A DNA stretch of 64,000 nt from Yponomeuta sedellus. Its lineage: Eukaryota; Arthropoda; Insecta; Lepidoptera; Yponomeutidae. The first letter of the stretch is position 1, and each line of letters starts with the position of its first letter. Positions 21,421 to 33,300 of this stretch are shown here, in pieces. The DNA lies in the NCBI GenBank assembly GCA_934045075.1, contig OW203734.1:19260182-19324181 (forward strand). The letters run 5' to 3'. The position numbers were made by a program, and so were the translations under genes. Under the pieces are notes generated by a model. The model made no database searches. It saw only the letters and a program-made list of their open reading frames with translations, and was not told where the DNA came from.

Positions 21421-21679
21421 TCCATGGCTTTGTTGGCTGCGTATTGACTGGTCTTTTCTGTGGGCTAGGCCGATTAAGCTTTCAGAAAAGTGTAGATGCT
21501 GGGCAAGCCAAACAACAAATAGAGTAGGTACTATTTAAAAAAACTGCAGCGCCTGAGTGGTGGGTATTAAGAGAACGATTGTGTCTACTGTTCGACACAT
21601 TCATGGGTAATACTTTTTATTTAGTTAAAACTTGATTAATAGAATGTGGAGCTTCTTTGTAAGCTTTTTCTGAAAACCA

Positions 21680-22260
21680 GGAAAAGTGAGTTGTGTGGAA
21701 ATTCATACGATATTTCGCCTTTATAGTATTAGTGTTATTCGCGAATCTCGAACTAATTCGATTCAATTATTTTTGTATTTGTTTACATGTATAAACATGT
21801 TTACTCAATGAACGACAAAGTTGATAGTTTCATAACAAATACATAATGGGACAGTTTCTGAATTGAGAATTTTGCTAAGTTAATACATAAAATAATATTC
21901 GGTCACGCTCTTTTCTAAGAAAATGTAAGGGACAGCACTATAGCTAACAATTTAATTAGCAAAATTCTCAATTCAGATACTGTCCCATTATGTATTAGTT
22001 ATGAAACTATCAACTTTGTCGTTCATTAAGTAAACATGTTGTTTATACATGTAAACAAATATAAAAATAATTGCATCGAATTAGTTCGAGATTCGCAAAT
22101 ATCACATAACACTAATAATAATATAAAGGCGAAATATAGAATATTTTCGGGGCTTAATCGCGTAGTAATTTATTGCTATTTTACCTCGATGTTTCGACGA
22201 CGTTACAGTCATCGATATTTAAGGCGAAACATGGTATGAATGTCCACACAACTCACTTTT
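21680..22260. mobile_element. Long inverted-repeat element (MITE/foldback)
   Basis: Arms of about 200 nt read from ACCAGGAAAAGTGAGTTGTG inward through GGCGAAATAT, TTCGAGATTCGC, ATGTTTACT and ACTGTCCCATTATGTATT. The right arm carries an extra segment of about 95 nt (22138-22232) that resembles the interior of other local repeats (TTTCGACGACGTTACAGT). The short open frames here are repeat shadows. Confidence 0.65.
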
Positions 22261-22929
22261 CCTGGTCCCAAGCTAGGATACACTGTGCTACAGTAACCAG
22301 GCAAGGACATCACAAATATGGAATACATCCAAAAATTATATTATATTTCTTGAACTGAAAGCTCTTCACGGAACGCTAAACGGTATGAGTATACTTTGTT
22401 TTGTTCCACGACAGTCTTGATATCTCGAAAAGAGACAAGTGCGAGGCTACATGACATCTACAGCGTGATTTTTCTATTTTCTTTTTATACCCACAAAAAG
22501 TGGAAGAAATCATATAGAAATGTACTGAGCGATTGTTGAACTTATAACTAGGGGCCGGTTTTTCAGTCGGCGGATGAAGATTGCCTGGGGAGTGAATTGC
22601 ATGTTGTCACTGTCTAAATCATACGATAAGACAATGACAGGGTGTTGTCTGACTATTGAAAAATCCGGTCTGACTAATACGTCTTGCAATGTTTTGTGAG
22701 TTTATGTATAAGTGCCTACAGTACAATAATTAAGTTTAAACCATTCAGAAGTAGCCTGGCTTCCCATAGCACAGGGAATCCTAGTTTGGGAGCCAGGACA
22801 CAAATGTAACACTTTGCAGTAAATTAAATTTCTTTATTCTTCTTATTCTTATTTTAAAATCGTTACCAACATTGTGAGAGGATGATCTAACTATTAATTA
22901 TGATAAACAATATTAAACCGTAATACAGA

Positions 22930-23108
22930 GTACGTAAAGTAACAGTATGTACGTAATACAGAGAATATTGTAAAGAGGTTCGAAATTTCACTGGTGCCGT
23001 GAGTCGCCCATTGGCTCAATTGGTAGAGGGCTGGTACGGATAGCCAGAGGTTGCGGGTTCGAATCCCGGCATGGGTGAAATTTTTAGCCTCTAAATAGGT
23101 TTTTAAAT
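22930..23108 (+). repeat. Family A tRNA-like SINE
   Basis: Plus copy with TGGCTCAATTGGTAGAGG, GGTTCGAATCC and the TCTAAATAGGTTTTTAAA end. Confidence 0.75.
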
Positions 23109-23544
23109 ATTAAACCGAATGGTTCGAAACTGCGAATCCAAATTCATAGTGCTAGAACGTACCGTAATTTTACAGTTACAGTATTTTAACAAATTACAAA
23201 TACACAAGTTTTATCTCAAAAGAACGTTCTATTTATTGTGATAAACGGTAATATTATTAAACCTTTGGTTCAAAACTGTGGGCCAAGTTCATAGTGCTAG
23301 GAAGTACCGCAATTTTACAATTACGGTATTTTAACAAATTAGAAAAACACTAGTTTTCTAATTTGTTAACTATTTAAGAGTTCATGGTCAGAAGTGCGTA
23401 GACAAACGAAAAAACCATTTATTCTTTCGGCGTCGAACACTATACGCTGGACTATTGTTTTTTTTTCTATTTGTATTACTTTACCTCCAAATAATATTGT
23501 CTGATTATTATTACGTGATTAAGTCAAGTTTTGGCTTAAAAACA

Positions 23545-23805
23545 TTTTTAAAAACCTATTTAGAGGCTAAAAATTCCACCCATGCCGGGATTCGAACCCG
23601 CGACCTCTGGCTATCCGTGCCAGCGCACTTTCCAACTGAGCTCAGTTGGATAGAGCCAGCGCACTTTCCAACTGAGCTCAGTTGGATAGAGCGCTGGCAC
23701 GGATAGCCAGAGGTCGCGGTTTCGAATCCCGGCATGGGTGGAATTTTCAGCCTCTAAATAGGTTTTTAAAATTTTCCTTAGCACGGGTTAGTGCATTAAA
23801 AATAA
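23545..23805. repeat. Family A tRNA-like SINE, palindromic composite
   Basis: A minus copy runs to CCAACTGAGCTCAGTTGGATAGAG, then a partial repeat, then a plus copy through GGTTTCGAATCCCGGCATGG. The palindromic centre CAACTGAGCTCAGTTG occurs twice (near 23632 and 23673). Confidence 0.75.
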
Positions 23806-24312
23806 AAATAAAAACATTTTGTTCAATACGCGATTTTTTTTCCAAAAGAACGGCAACATATTTCCTAAATATGTTTCTAAATAACGGCGAAGAAAAACAT
23901 CTTGAGGAAAGCTGAGTCGTCATCGTCGTCGTCGTCAGGCTATACTAGTCCACTGCTTCACTAAAGAGCGCCACGTTGTGCTATCATAGGGGGTAACGCC
24001 CATAGTCCCCACGCTGGGCATGCGGAATTGTGGTTTGTGTCCCTTAGTCTTTTACGACACCCGCGGGAAGAATTGAGTTGGTGCTATCCTGTAGGCCGTC
24101 ACCACGCAGCAGCTGAGAGGCTAAGTAGAAAGCTGAGTGCCTGAGGTATTTATAAACCTCAGCGCTTGAAATAATAATAATAACGCAGCCTGTATACACC
24201 ACGCGTGCCCACCACGGATTGCCCCGGTGGGCGCTTGGTGAGTAAGCCCATACTCTCTTTCGGAGAGGCTCTGCAGACCTTCTCTCGGAGAGAGTAGTAG
24301 TAGTAGAGACTG

Positions 24313-24650
24313 AGAAGCGCTCGTGGCCTAGGCGAACCGAGTGATTGGAATCAATCATTTGAGTTAAGCAACAACAGGCGCGGTAAGGTGCAGGATGGGT
24401 GACCGTCCCGTGACTACCGCTAGTGGTATTTTTCTGAGCGCTTCCATGCTTCGCAAGACACGTTAAGCCGTTGGTGCCGGCTGTCATGTAATGGCAGTCG
24501 TTAAGCTATGTCAGAAGCCTTATGGGCTTGATAACTTCTGACAGTAAGGCCCACCACTGTCTTACAATCCTCCACCAACCCGGACTTGGCCCCCGTGGTG
24601 GAGCATAGCCTAAGCTTCCTGCGATGCTGGAAGAGACTCGTGCCCACAGA
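24313..24650 (+). repeat. 5S-derived SINE, nearly full
   Basis: Head CTAGGCGAACCGAGTGATTG and GTTAAGCAACAACAGGCGCG; the body ends GAGACTCGTGCCC. Confidence 0.75.
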
Positions 24651-24879
24651 ACATAAAAAAAGAGTAGAAGTAGCGACATGCCACATTTGTACGAAAACCA
24701 GTGTAACCAAACTGATACTTACAAACCAAACGCACACTACGAATGCCAACCTGCCATTGGTAAATAAAGTCAATGCCGAAAAGGTGTACATCATAAAAGT
24801 TTCAATTAAAATATGCACCTTTTTGTAATGTAAACAATGATCATAATCAAATGACAATGATGAAATTAAGATTGACATT

Positions 24880-27060
24880 TTGTAGTAACGCTACTCTACA
24901 CTAGATGGAACTACCGCCGCGTCGGACCGAAAAGAACTTTTACCTAGTAAGACATAAAGTTCAAAATTGAAAAACAAGTGCATTCTCAGTTTGGGATGGG
25001 ACAATGCGAGTTCTAGTTTATCGATAGGGAGAACCTATCGACAAATTATACTCGTACAAACAGTTTACACATTAACGGCCGAATATGAATTCTGGTACTT
25101 AGAAGTATTTTTAGCTATTTCTTTTTTGCTTGCGGGTTGACTAGTAGAAAATGCATCTTTTCAACATTATCTTTTGTGCAATATAGTATATTTCATTACA
25201 AGTGCGGAAAGGCTGTCATTGCAAAGAGTTCCGACAAGTTGCAATGACGGTTCCGCACGTGTACTGAACGACTATTTTTAACACAGTTGCGAAAAAAATA
25301 AGCAATTTAATAAAGAAAAAATATTTAGAAAATGGCGCCAACCGTAAAAAAATATAAGCAGAGATTTTTTTTCTTCACCCATTCTAGAAGGCAAAGGGAA
25401 CTATGCCCATACAGCCAAGTCTTCAGAAGATTTTTTTTATTGATATGAAATGAAAATGAAATTTAATGAGATGAAATGAAATGAAACCTAACTTAACTCA
25501 TTCAATCAAATCATTAAATCTGATATTGAAACAAATTAGTAGCTCATAAAAACTTCTATAATTTTTTTTAGTAAAAGCTTCATGGCTGGTTTTTCTTTTT
25601 AATAGACATTATTTTGACAGTTGGGAAAGAAAACGCACGAGTGCGGGAAAGGTAAAAAAAAATCACGAGTGTGTAATAGCCCACATCCCGCATGCTATAC
25701 GTCCGTGTAATACGCCACTTTTTGAGCAACTGTATTAAAAAATAATTAACACTAATAGGGTACATAGACGCACAAATAAAACAATGTGGTAGATTTCATA
25801 TTTTATAATGTTATCTCTTATTTAAAACTAGCTTTAACCCGCTGCTTCGCGGGCGTTAGAAATTACGCCGATATTACACGGGAAATATAACGTATTCTAC
25901 AACTCAATCAGATCGTTGTCTATCTGTACGCCATGTTTCATACGTTATACCAATTTTTTTGACGATGGTACTTAATATATTTCATTTATACGCAAGAGTC
26001 TAACCTGGGAGTAAGCACATTTTTTCTGGTATTGCTGCATCACATAAGTGCCACCTTCCGCCATTTTTAGTGTTTATGAAGTGTTCATGAAATTGCTTTG
26101 AATATATTGTGTTCATCGTCGTTTTGAACCAATTTTGCCTTCCTGTCGCTGCCATCCATTTTAATTTCGTATCCGGTTCCTTAGAAAACTAAACGAAAAC
26201 TCACTTCCAAATTGTTTTGATTCCGAAAGGGTTGTTGTAACGTTGCCTCGGTTTTCTGTTGTCAAAGGGGTAGGATGAAAATTACTTCGATAGTTTCTTA
26301 GATATTTCAGTCACTGATAAACTGGTGAAGAAAAACTATATCGCGATCTATGTGCTCATGTCATATCTTGTATGAAAAGTACCTAGTAATGTATGAGCTC
26401 CAATGACAGTTTTCACATGTACAACGACCAGCCGGCGACCGGAGCTCATACATTACTACTTTACCCGGCCTGGCGACCGGACGGCGACCGGGTGCATGTC
26501 AAAAGGCACTTAGGAAGTAGGTATAAAATAACAACAATTATTTTACCTACTTAGACGAATTGGAATTTACAATACCTAAGTACCATTAAGTATGTAGGAC
26601 TATTAAGTCATAGACAACTAATTATCGATAGATTTTTATCATGTGTGCCCCCATCCGTAATTGAGTAGAATTCAAATTATGACAGAAATTTCTAGAGAAG
26701 GTACACTTTCATCAATGAAAATTTAACTTTACTAGCCAGTAAATAAAGGTGGTTTCACTTTTTCATTTTCGGATTGGTTTCCGTGTTCATGTCATTACAA
26801 ATTTAATTAAAAATACAATGAAATACGTCTTACCGATGAAATATTACGGCATGATCGGTATATTTTAGTCCCCAGCTTTTATTTTTGCTCTCTAACACAG
26901 CACAACAAGGCATTTTAATCAAGTTTTCACCATTTTTTCTTTACTAGAAGCGCACGGCAACTGAAGTAAACGAAACTGTCACCGACTACGCATAGGCAAT
27001 ACATTGCTAATGTGAGGCACGCGGGCACCGCCCACTTACGACTTCTATTCTTTTTTTATG
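24880..27060. other. Intergenic, unassigned
   Basis: No gene seen. A gapped inverted repeat (GTGCGGAA...TCATTGCAA and TTGCAATGA...TTCCGCAC) lies at 25201-25258. A dispersed-repeat edge (CCGCTGCTTCGCGGGCG) lies at 25838. Confidence 0.4.
26385..26457. repeat. 17-bp perfect inverted repeat
   Basis: AGTAATGTATGAGCTCC and its exact complement flank a 39-nt centre ending CCGGCGACC. GGCGACCGG motifs recur just downstream. Confidence 0.45.
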
Positions 27061-27102
27061 TTCTGTGCTCGTGCCCCTGCAGTGGAGACATACAAGGGTT
27101 AA

Positions 27103-27372
27103 GAACGAGAGTGGGACGCGAGTTGAAGTGGCTGTGGGCTGGCCATATCTCGCGAAGAACCGACAACCGTTGAAGTAAACGTGTACTTGAGTGGAGACCG
27201 CCACTCGGCAAACGTAGTGTAGGACGCCCTCCGACTAGGTGGGATGACGATCTGCGAAAAACTGCCGGCAGATGCTGGATGCGGCAAGCTGAAGCCAGGG
27301 CGCTATGGCGCTCGTTAGGAGAGGGCTATTTCCAGCAGTGGACTAACATATAGCCTGAAGAAGAAGAAGAGA
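27103..27372 (+). mobile_element. RTE-like LINE 3' end (best copy)
   Basis: Translates as WAGHISRRTDNR, stop, SKRVLEWRPPLGKRSVGRPP, TRWDDDLRKTAG and SLGEGYFQQWT, the C-terminal tail of RTE-class LINEs, then a GAAGAAGAAGA tail. One stop breaks it. Confidence 0.7.
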
Positions 27373-27529
27373 GTGGGACGTATATAGGCTGTATTTATTT
27401 TTATTTTTTTATTATTTTTATTTTTAATTGTGATTTAATTATTTAATTTAATAATTTAATTGTAATTTTAATGTAATTATTTTTAGCCTCTATTAGGTTT
27501 TTATAATTTATATGCTTCTAAATCTCTGT

Positions 27530-27782
27530 GGCTGTGTGGTGTCGGCCTGGAAAATAGGACCAACCCAAATTCTTCCCGCGGGCGTCGTAAAAGGTGACTA
27601 AGGGACACAAACCGGGGGGTGGGCAGCAGCGCCCCCTGCAGTACAATTCCACTAAACTGCGATCCCCAACCCGCATGCCCAGCGTGGGGATTATGGGCAC
27701 TACCCCCAAATGATGGCACATCCTTGCGCTCATTAGGGGAGGGCTATGTCTAGCAGTGGACTAATATAGTCTGAAGAAGATA
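27530..27782 (+). repeat. SINE-like repeat with RTE-type tail
   Basis: Starts GGCTGTGTGGTGTCGGCCTG, has GGGTGGGCAGCAGCGCCCCC, and ends in the same CTATGTCTAGCAGTGGACTA and GAAGAAGA tail as the RTE-like LINEs. Open frames on both strands here are shadows. Confidence 0.65.
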
Positions 27783-28299
27783 TGCTTCTAAATAGGTTAG
27801 GTAGTACTCTGCTCCCTCTACTGATTCACTCAGTTAAAGTCATTATTGAATGTAAACAGCTTCTAAGCACAAGGGATGTTAAAATTGTAAATTCCAAAGG
27901 CAAAGAGCTAATAATGTTGTTAAGACACCCAAACCTCTGTGTAACGAAGTTTGCCTTAAAATAGGCTTTGAAAGAGGCTTCTTGCAGCGTATTTAGACTT
28001 AAGGAGCATCAACAAGAATATTTATTAATGACATACGAAGTTTACACAGTTGTATATTAAATGGGTCGTCGATTACCGTCGGTAATTAAGGTCATTCATT
28101 TTTACCTAATAAATAATAGCAATTAGACCCGTTTAATATAAAACGAATATTTTTATTTCCCATGTTGGAGCTCGTGGGATTGACTCCCACTGTAGGCTGC
28201 CGAGTCTGGGTTATATGTATGTGACGACTTGGCTGGTTACCGTAGCACAGGGTATCCTCGTTTGGGACTAAGGAGATTGTGTTGTGTTGAAGTTTTTCA

Positions 28300-28668
28300 T
28301 CATCGTCAACCCATTATGACCCCACCGGGTGCTACGGGTCACTTCCCTGAGGAAGGTATAGGCCATACTCCACCACGGGGCTACGTCCGGACTGGTGTAG
28401 GCTTACAATACTATTGGCTGGTCTTACTGTCAGAAGTTTTCAATCCTCCATAAGGCCTCTGACTCGGCTTAAGAACTGCAATCTATCGCCGGCAGCCGGC
28501 ACCAACTGCTAAACGTGCCTTGCGAAGCACGGAACTGCTCGAATAAATGCCACTAGCTTTAGTCATAGACGGTCACCCATATATGCACAGAGCGCGCCCC
28601 ATGTAGCGTAACCTTCGTGATGGTGTAAGATCAGTCAAGCAGCCGGGGCTACCCGTTGCTAATTAATC
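28300..28668 (-). repeat. 5S-derived SINE, full minus copy
   Basis: Reads on the minus strand from GCCCCGGCTGCTTGACTGAT (5S-like 5' end) through CGCGCTCTGTGCATATATGG to the 3' end near 28300. The best preserved 5S head in the window. Confidence 0.7.
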
Positions 28669-29384
28669 CTCAATTTGGTAGGAGTGGGTATATCTGCGAA
28701 AGTGACAAAGGTTTGTCAGGATCGTGGCAGGAGGGAAACCCTGGAAGTCTGACTACCCTCCGGCTTCCAGGCGTATATCTCGGTGCCAACATTTAACAAG
28801 ATCCGTGCAGTCGTTCCGATGTAATTGATACACCACTTCCGTCAATTCAAAGTCTAACATGGGCATTTATAACATTAGTAAGTATACTAAAAAAACTAAA
28901 GAATCATGGCCATTAAATAAAAAATACTGCGATGAAACGTTGCTCGCTCAAATTTTTGGGTGTAAACGCGGCAGACTAAACACATTCAGCATACGTCTCC
29001 TTCCGTCATACAGGGCGGTGCCTGCGGGCGTAATCAGACGTCGATGTGAGCCCCCTGTACGTGTTACGCGCGATGGATGAGGCTTCTTTTGATTGAATCG
29101 CTTGCATATTATTATTATGTTATTAGAAGTTGACGACGACGTGAATAGGAAGCTAATCAGATCACGGGGGAGGTAATGAAAAGGTATTGTAGGTGCTCTT
29201 ACGTTTATTGGGAGATGCTCAAACACGTGTCGGGATGAACATGTAGGTTGGTATAGTTACAGAAGTAGGATGTGAATATAAGAAATGTTTCAAGATGTAA
29301 ATTAAGGTAAAGAGCCGTGGGTTCGAATCACGGCATGTACGTAGAAAATATGATTCGTATTTAATAAGATTTAGTCGGCGGAGA

Positions 29385-29480
29385 GTTTGTGGGTGCGGCT
29401 GGCAAGGGATTGTGCGAAATGGAATTTGAGGGTAAAGGCCTGCCAGTAGTGGGCAGCGGTAGGCGAAAAATTATGATGAT
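29385..29480 (+). mobile_element. RTE-like LINE 3' end remnant
   Basis: GGGTGCGGCTGGCAAGGGAT to GCCAGTAGTGGGCAGC, then a TTATGATGATG tail; frame decayed. Confidence 0.4.
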
Positions 29481-29503
29481 GTTTTAATAAGTTACGTGGA
29501 TAT

Positions 29504-29605
29504 CGACCCTTGTATGTGCCCACTGCTGTTGCAACGGGGCATGGGTCTCCTGCATCGCAGGAAGGTTAGGCCATACTCTACCATAGGGGTCCAGTCCGGG
29601 TTGCG
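29504..29605 (-). repeat. 5S-type SINE 3' end
   Basis: Minus fragment GACCCTTGTATGTGCCCACT to GGGTCCAGTCCGGGTTG. Confidence 0.6.
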
Positions 29606-30639
29606 CAATCAAAGTGTTTCACTTGACTTATCATAAATATAACGTCCGACTGACAACAGTCGTACCGGCCGTCGCCAGGCATATCTGCCTGCTCCTGCTG
29701 CTATGATGCCTGGGGGAAAATTTCCCTTTATAGTGGAAGAGCACGATCACGCGCTCTTCCCAATAGGCATAATTATATGATTTATGAATGACCCTTATAA
29801 GTTCTCTATGAATTAATTAAAACTGTTTTTATACGGATTTATGCTCGTTTATTACATTTTTACAATTTTCCGACGTTTCGGCACTTTTTCAGGTGCCGTG
29901 GTTCCGGATGGTGGCCTCTATGCTTTGTTGATAAATTCCTAGATTTTTTTATGCAGCCGTAGCTGTGACGTTTTTTTATGTAGGGGTGGTTAGTACTCCA
30001 TCATGGATTGGTCCTATAGAAGTTTTTGATCAGGATTAGAAAAATTATAAATTGGCAATTGTTTTTTGTGTTAAATTATTATTTACTCGCTAACTGTACT
30101 GAAAATCTGTGGATAAGGTGCTTCCCCTTTTGGCCCCATTGAAAGTTTTCACCCTGTATACGTCCCACTGCAGGGTACAGGCTTTCTCTTAAAGAGAGAG
30201 AGAGTACGGGCTATAATTATGTACCAATGAATTTGCTTTGTGGGTTACAGTGCTACACAAGAAATAAGTCTCGAGGATGTACCTGCGCAGATGACCAAAT
30301 TTGGGATGTGCGGCAAGTTGATCGACCAATCAGATAGTTTTATTTTATGGCAGGCTGCGCGCCTTTGTTGTTATTGGTTGATTCAACGCCATCGATGCAG
30401 GTGACTTAGTTTGGCAATATTATCGTGAACGAAATAGGTAGCGCTACTGCGGCAATCAATTCTGCACCTTAACCCTATCGGTTAAAGATCATGTTGAATG
30501 TACTTATAGCTTCGGGTACTTTCGTTCCGTGTCTGCGCGAACGTCGATTCCCGAAGGGACTTTTATGATGTGTACGTACATTTGTGAAGTTATTTTAGTT
30601 ATAGGTTAGCTAAAATCGCGCGGGCAGGTAATTTTTTTC

Positions 30640-31045
30640 TTTCTGTAGCCTATAAATATCTCACTACAGGGCACAGGCCTCTCAGAAACGGAGTATGAGC
30701 TTAATTACTACGCGTGCCCACTGCGGATTGGCAATTTCAAGTGCTGAGGTATTTGAACACTTCAGACACTCAGGTTTCCTCACGACGTTTTCCTTCCCAG
30801 TTAGCGAGTGATATTGCTACTATAACTGGTCCCCGTGGTTGTGGTGGGGTATGGCCTTCCTTAGGGAAGAAACCCGTGCACCTCGGTGGGGACCTAATGG
30901 GTTGATGATGATTGCCATAACTATAGCTTTACAAATGTACATAACTTGGAAAACAAAGTCATTGGTACATGCCGGGATTTGAACCTATGACCTGCCGATG
31001 GAGAAGCCGGTGTTTTACTGCTCCGCTATCACCGCTCACTGAACA
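30640..31045 (-). repeat. Family D SINE with a nested 5S-type SINE end
   Basis: A minus copy from CAGGGCACAGGCCTCTCAG to GCCGGGATTTGAACCTATGA is interrupted at 30823-30913 by GGTCCCCGTGGTTGTGG...GTGGGGACCTAATGGGTTG, a plus-strand 5S-type SINE end. Confidence 0.6.
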
Positions 31046-31767
31046 GGTCTTTCTTCTAATGCCATATCCACAGTGCAAACCATTACTCCTCCATCGGGCA
31101 GCATGCCGCCGCATCAAAGGAAAACATTCGCTGGCAGCAGCGAGCCAATTTATTGGAATGAAGGGCTATAATGGGATTCCGTGGTCATGCCCGCTGCAAC
31201 GCACCAGCTGTTTGTATACGGAATAAGTCTAGAATTCCTATGCGGTTTGGTTCATAGGCATGGTGTAGGCTTCGCATGCAATTTTCTTTTCTCAAACATG
31301 CGTGAGGTTCGAGCATTATCTTGACATTTTGACATTGATTTCTAAGTTAGTAAGTATGTACATTTGTGAAGTTATATAATCGCCTATCCAGGGTGGGCAC
31401 GTGGTAATTAAGCCCATGTGCACTCTCTCTGAGAAAAAGCCTGTGCCATGCAGTAGGGCGTTTATAGGTTGCATACAAAAAATAAAATTGATACCTATCC
31501 ATCGTCATACTGAATTTTGTAAAATTAAGCAAAAAAAAAATTTAGGTATTTACAGTTTTCCGTCTCATACGTGTTTATTTACAGGTTATCGCTTTAGAGT
31601 GGCCCTGATTGATTGATAACGCTTAAAAACATAATGTGGAAGAGACTTTAAATTATCTAATACAAACGATATTTCATATAGTGGATAGACATAACTCATA
31701 TGCCATGAAAGATGATTTACTGAACACAACATTGGTAGTGATATAAAACTTGATATTTGCCAAGAAT

Positions 31768-32018
31768 AATAATAAATAATAAATATTTATGGACATATTA
31801 CACAGATCTCGTTAGCCCTATACTAAGTACACAAAATGACTTGTGTTATAGGTGCTAACGCGACGATAGATTTAATACAATATATACATAGATAACATCC
31901 AAGACCTGAGACAAATTAGAAAAGTTCGTTTCCCAGTTTGACCCAACCGGGTATCGAACCCGATACCTTTGGTTTTACAGTCAGCGTGCCAAACCGCTGC
32001 GCCACCGAGGCCGTCTAG
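31768..32018 (-). repeat. Family C tRNA-like SINE
   Basis: Minus copy of the 10.4-kb family: GGCCTCGGTGGCGCAGCGG on the minus strand, with the same CACAAGTCATTT body. Confidence 0.7.
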
Positions 32019-32646
32019 AATGTTTTAACTCTACAAAGCCAAATTCAGAACATTCTAGCCAAAGTAAAAGTAACATTATTATATTTCCGTCCTATTATCT
32101 TTGCACGCTCAAATGTCACCAAAGAGACGTGTGGGTCGGAATTAGTGCAATTCAGATGCATACGGGTGGGTTAATACAATCCTCTCAAGTTCTGCTGCTG
32201 GGATTTTCTCCCTTAATGTTCGGAAACGATAGCGGTTTTCTCTTTTTAGGGGACCGTAGTCAACGAGGAACCCTTATAGTTACATCATGTCTGTCTGTAT
32301 GTCTGTCCGCGGCTTCGCACAGACGAAACGCGTTAGATAAATCAAAAAAAATTAAATGTTTATATTTTCTACGCCTAAATTAGAGATGTATCATCATAAT
32401 CATTTTGATGATGATGATTTCCTCTTATCCCTTATCAGGGACATGAGGGATATAGAAGGAATCTCCATTTTTCGCGGTTTTGTGCGGCAACTTCTAGGTC
32501 TTTCCAGTCAAGTCCCGTTGAGATAGCCTCTTTCTCAACGGAGCGCTAAGCACTGTACCTGACAAAAAATAAAATAAAAACAAGTTTTTAAAACAGCAAA
32601 ACACATAAGCTTGCCTAGAGCTTCTTAAGCCACTTCAAAAGAACAA

Positions 32647-32977
32647 TTAATCATGTTTATAGGTAAACTATATCGCTCATTTGGCAGAATATTGACGCGA
32701 ATGTCCTTTTTCCAATTTTACAGGAGAGACCGTTGTTTCATTCAGAAGTGTTAGAACTTTGTCAAAATGCCACAACGACAGTGGCGCTGTCACGCGATAA
32801 AATACGAAACTACATTACTGTCATTTTTCCCCAAGTGTAAACAGTTATTTCGGGTGTTTTGGCATACTTAACTCAAATTGGCAAAAAAGTACATTTGCGT
32901 CATTATTCTGCCAAATGAGCGATATATTAGTTTACCTATAAACGTGATTATATTAGTTTACCTATAAACATGATTAA
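32647..32977. mobile_element. MITE with 22-bp perfect outer inverted repeats
   Basis: TTAATCATGTTTATAGGTAA... and its complement bound about 330 bp; the similarity extends inward through ATCGCTCATTTGGCAGAAT. The right end carries an extra tandem copy of a 26-nt segment (GTGATTATATTAGTTTACCT...). Confidence 0.65.
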
Positions 32978-33029
32978 TGATGAGTTTAATTATTGTTATA
33001 TTGAAATCCTCTGTTGTTAGCATTATTCT

Positions 33030-33300
33030 TATACTTTACCGCACACGAAACATTTAACAGGACATTACATAAGAAATAACATGTACAAAGGCGAGCTTAT
33101 TTCCGAAAGAGATTTCTCCCAGAAAACCTTAGAAAGACGGAGAAGCAGTAAAAGCTTCATTTTCGTTTTCTTTATTAAACTCATTTCCTCAAACGTTAAC
33201 CTCCGTTTGGGCGGTAGTAGGCCCAAAAACAGGCCATCTGAGTTACGAGCCAATATAGCAGGTCGGGGAAGCATAGTGGCAATTTCGTCTACATAAACAC
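33030..33300. repeat. Dispersed repeat, GGCGAGCTTAT family
   Basis: TTTACCGCACACGAAACATT, AGGCGAGCTTATTTCC and ATTTCTCCCAGAAAACC recur at 54770-54905; diverged relatives are at 8135, 17965 and 54315. Probably a 3' end of a non-LTR element. Open frames on both strands are shadows. Confidence 0.45.

Noticed and set aside
27501..27733. Minus-strand frames of about 72 residues (and similar at 36754-37099)
   Set aside because: Both lie on the antisense of the SINE-like repeat with RTE tail and recur with it.
32129..32383. 84-residue plus-strand frame
   Set aside because: It contains the dispersed GGACCGTAGTCAACGAGGAAC / CTGTCTGTATGTCTGTCC repeat common in arthropod genomes, with no domain.
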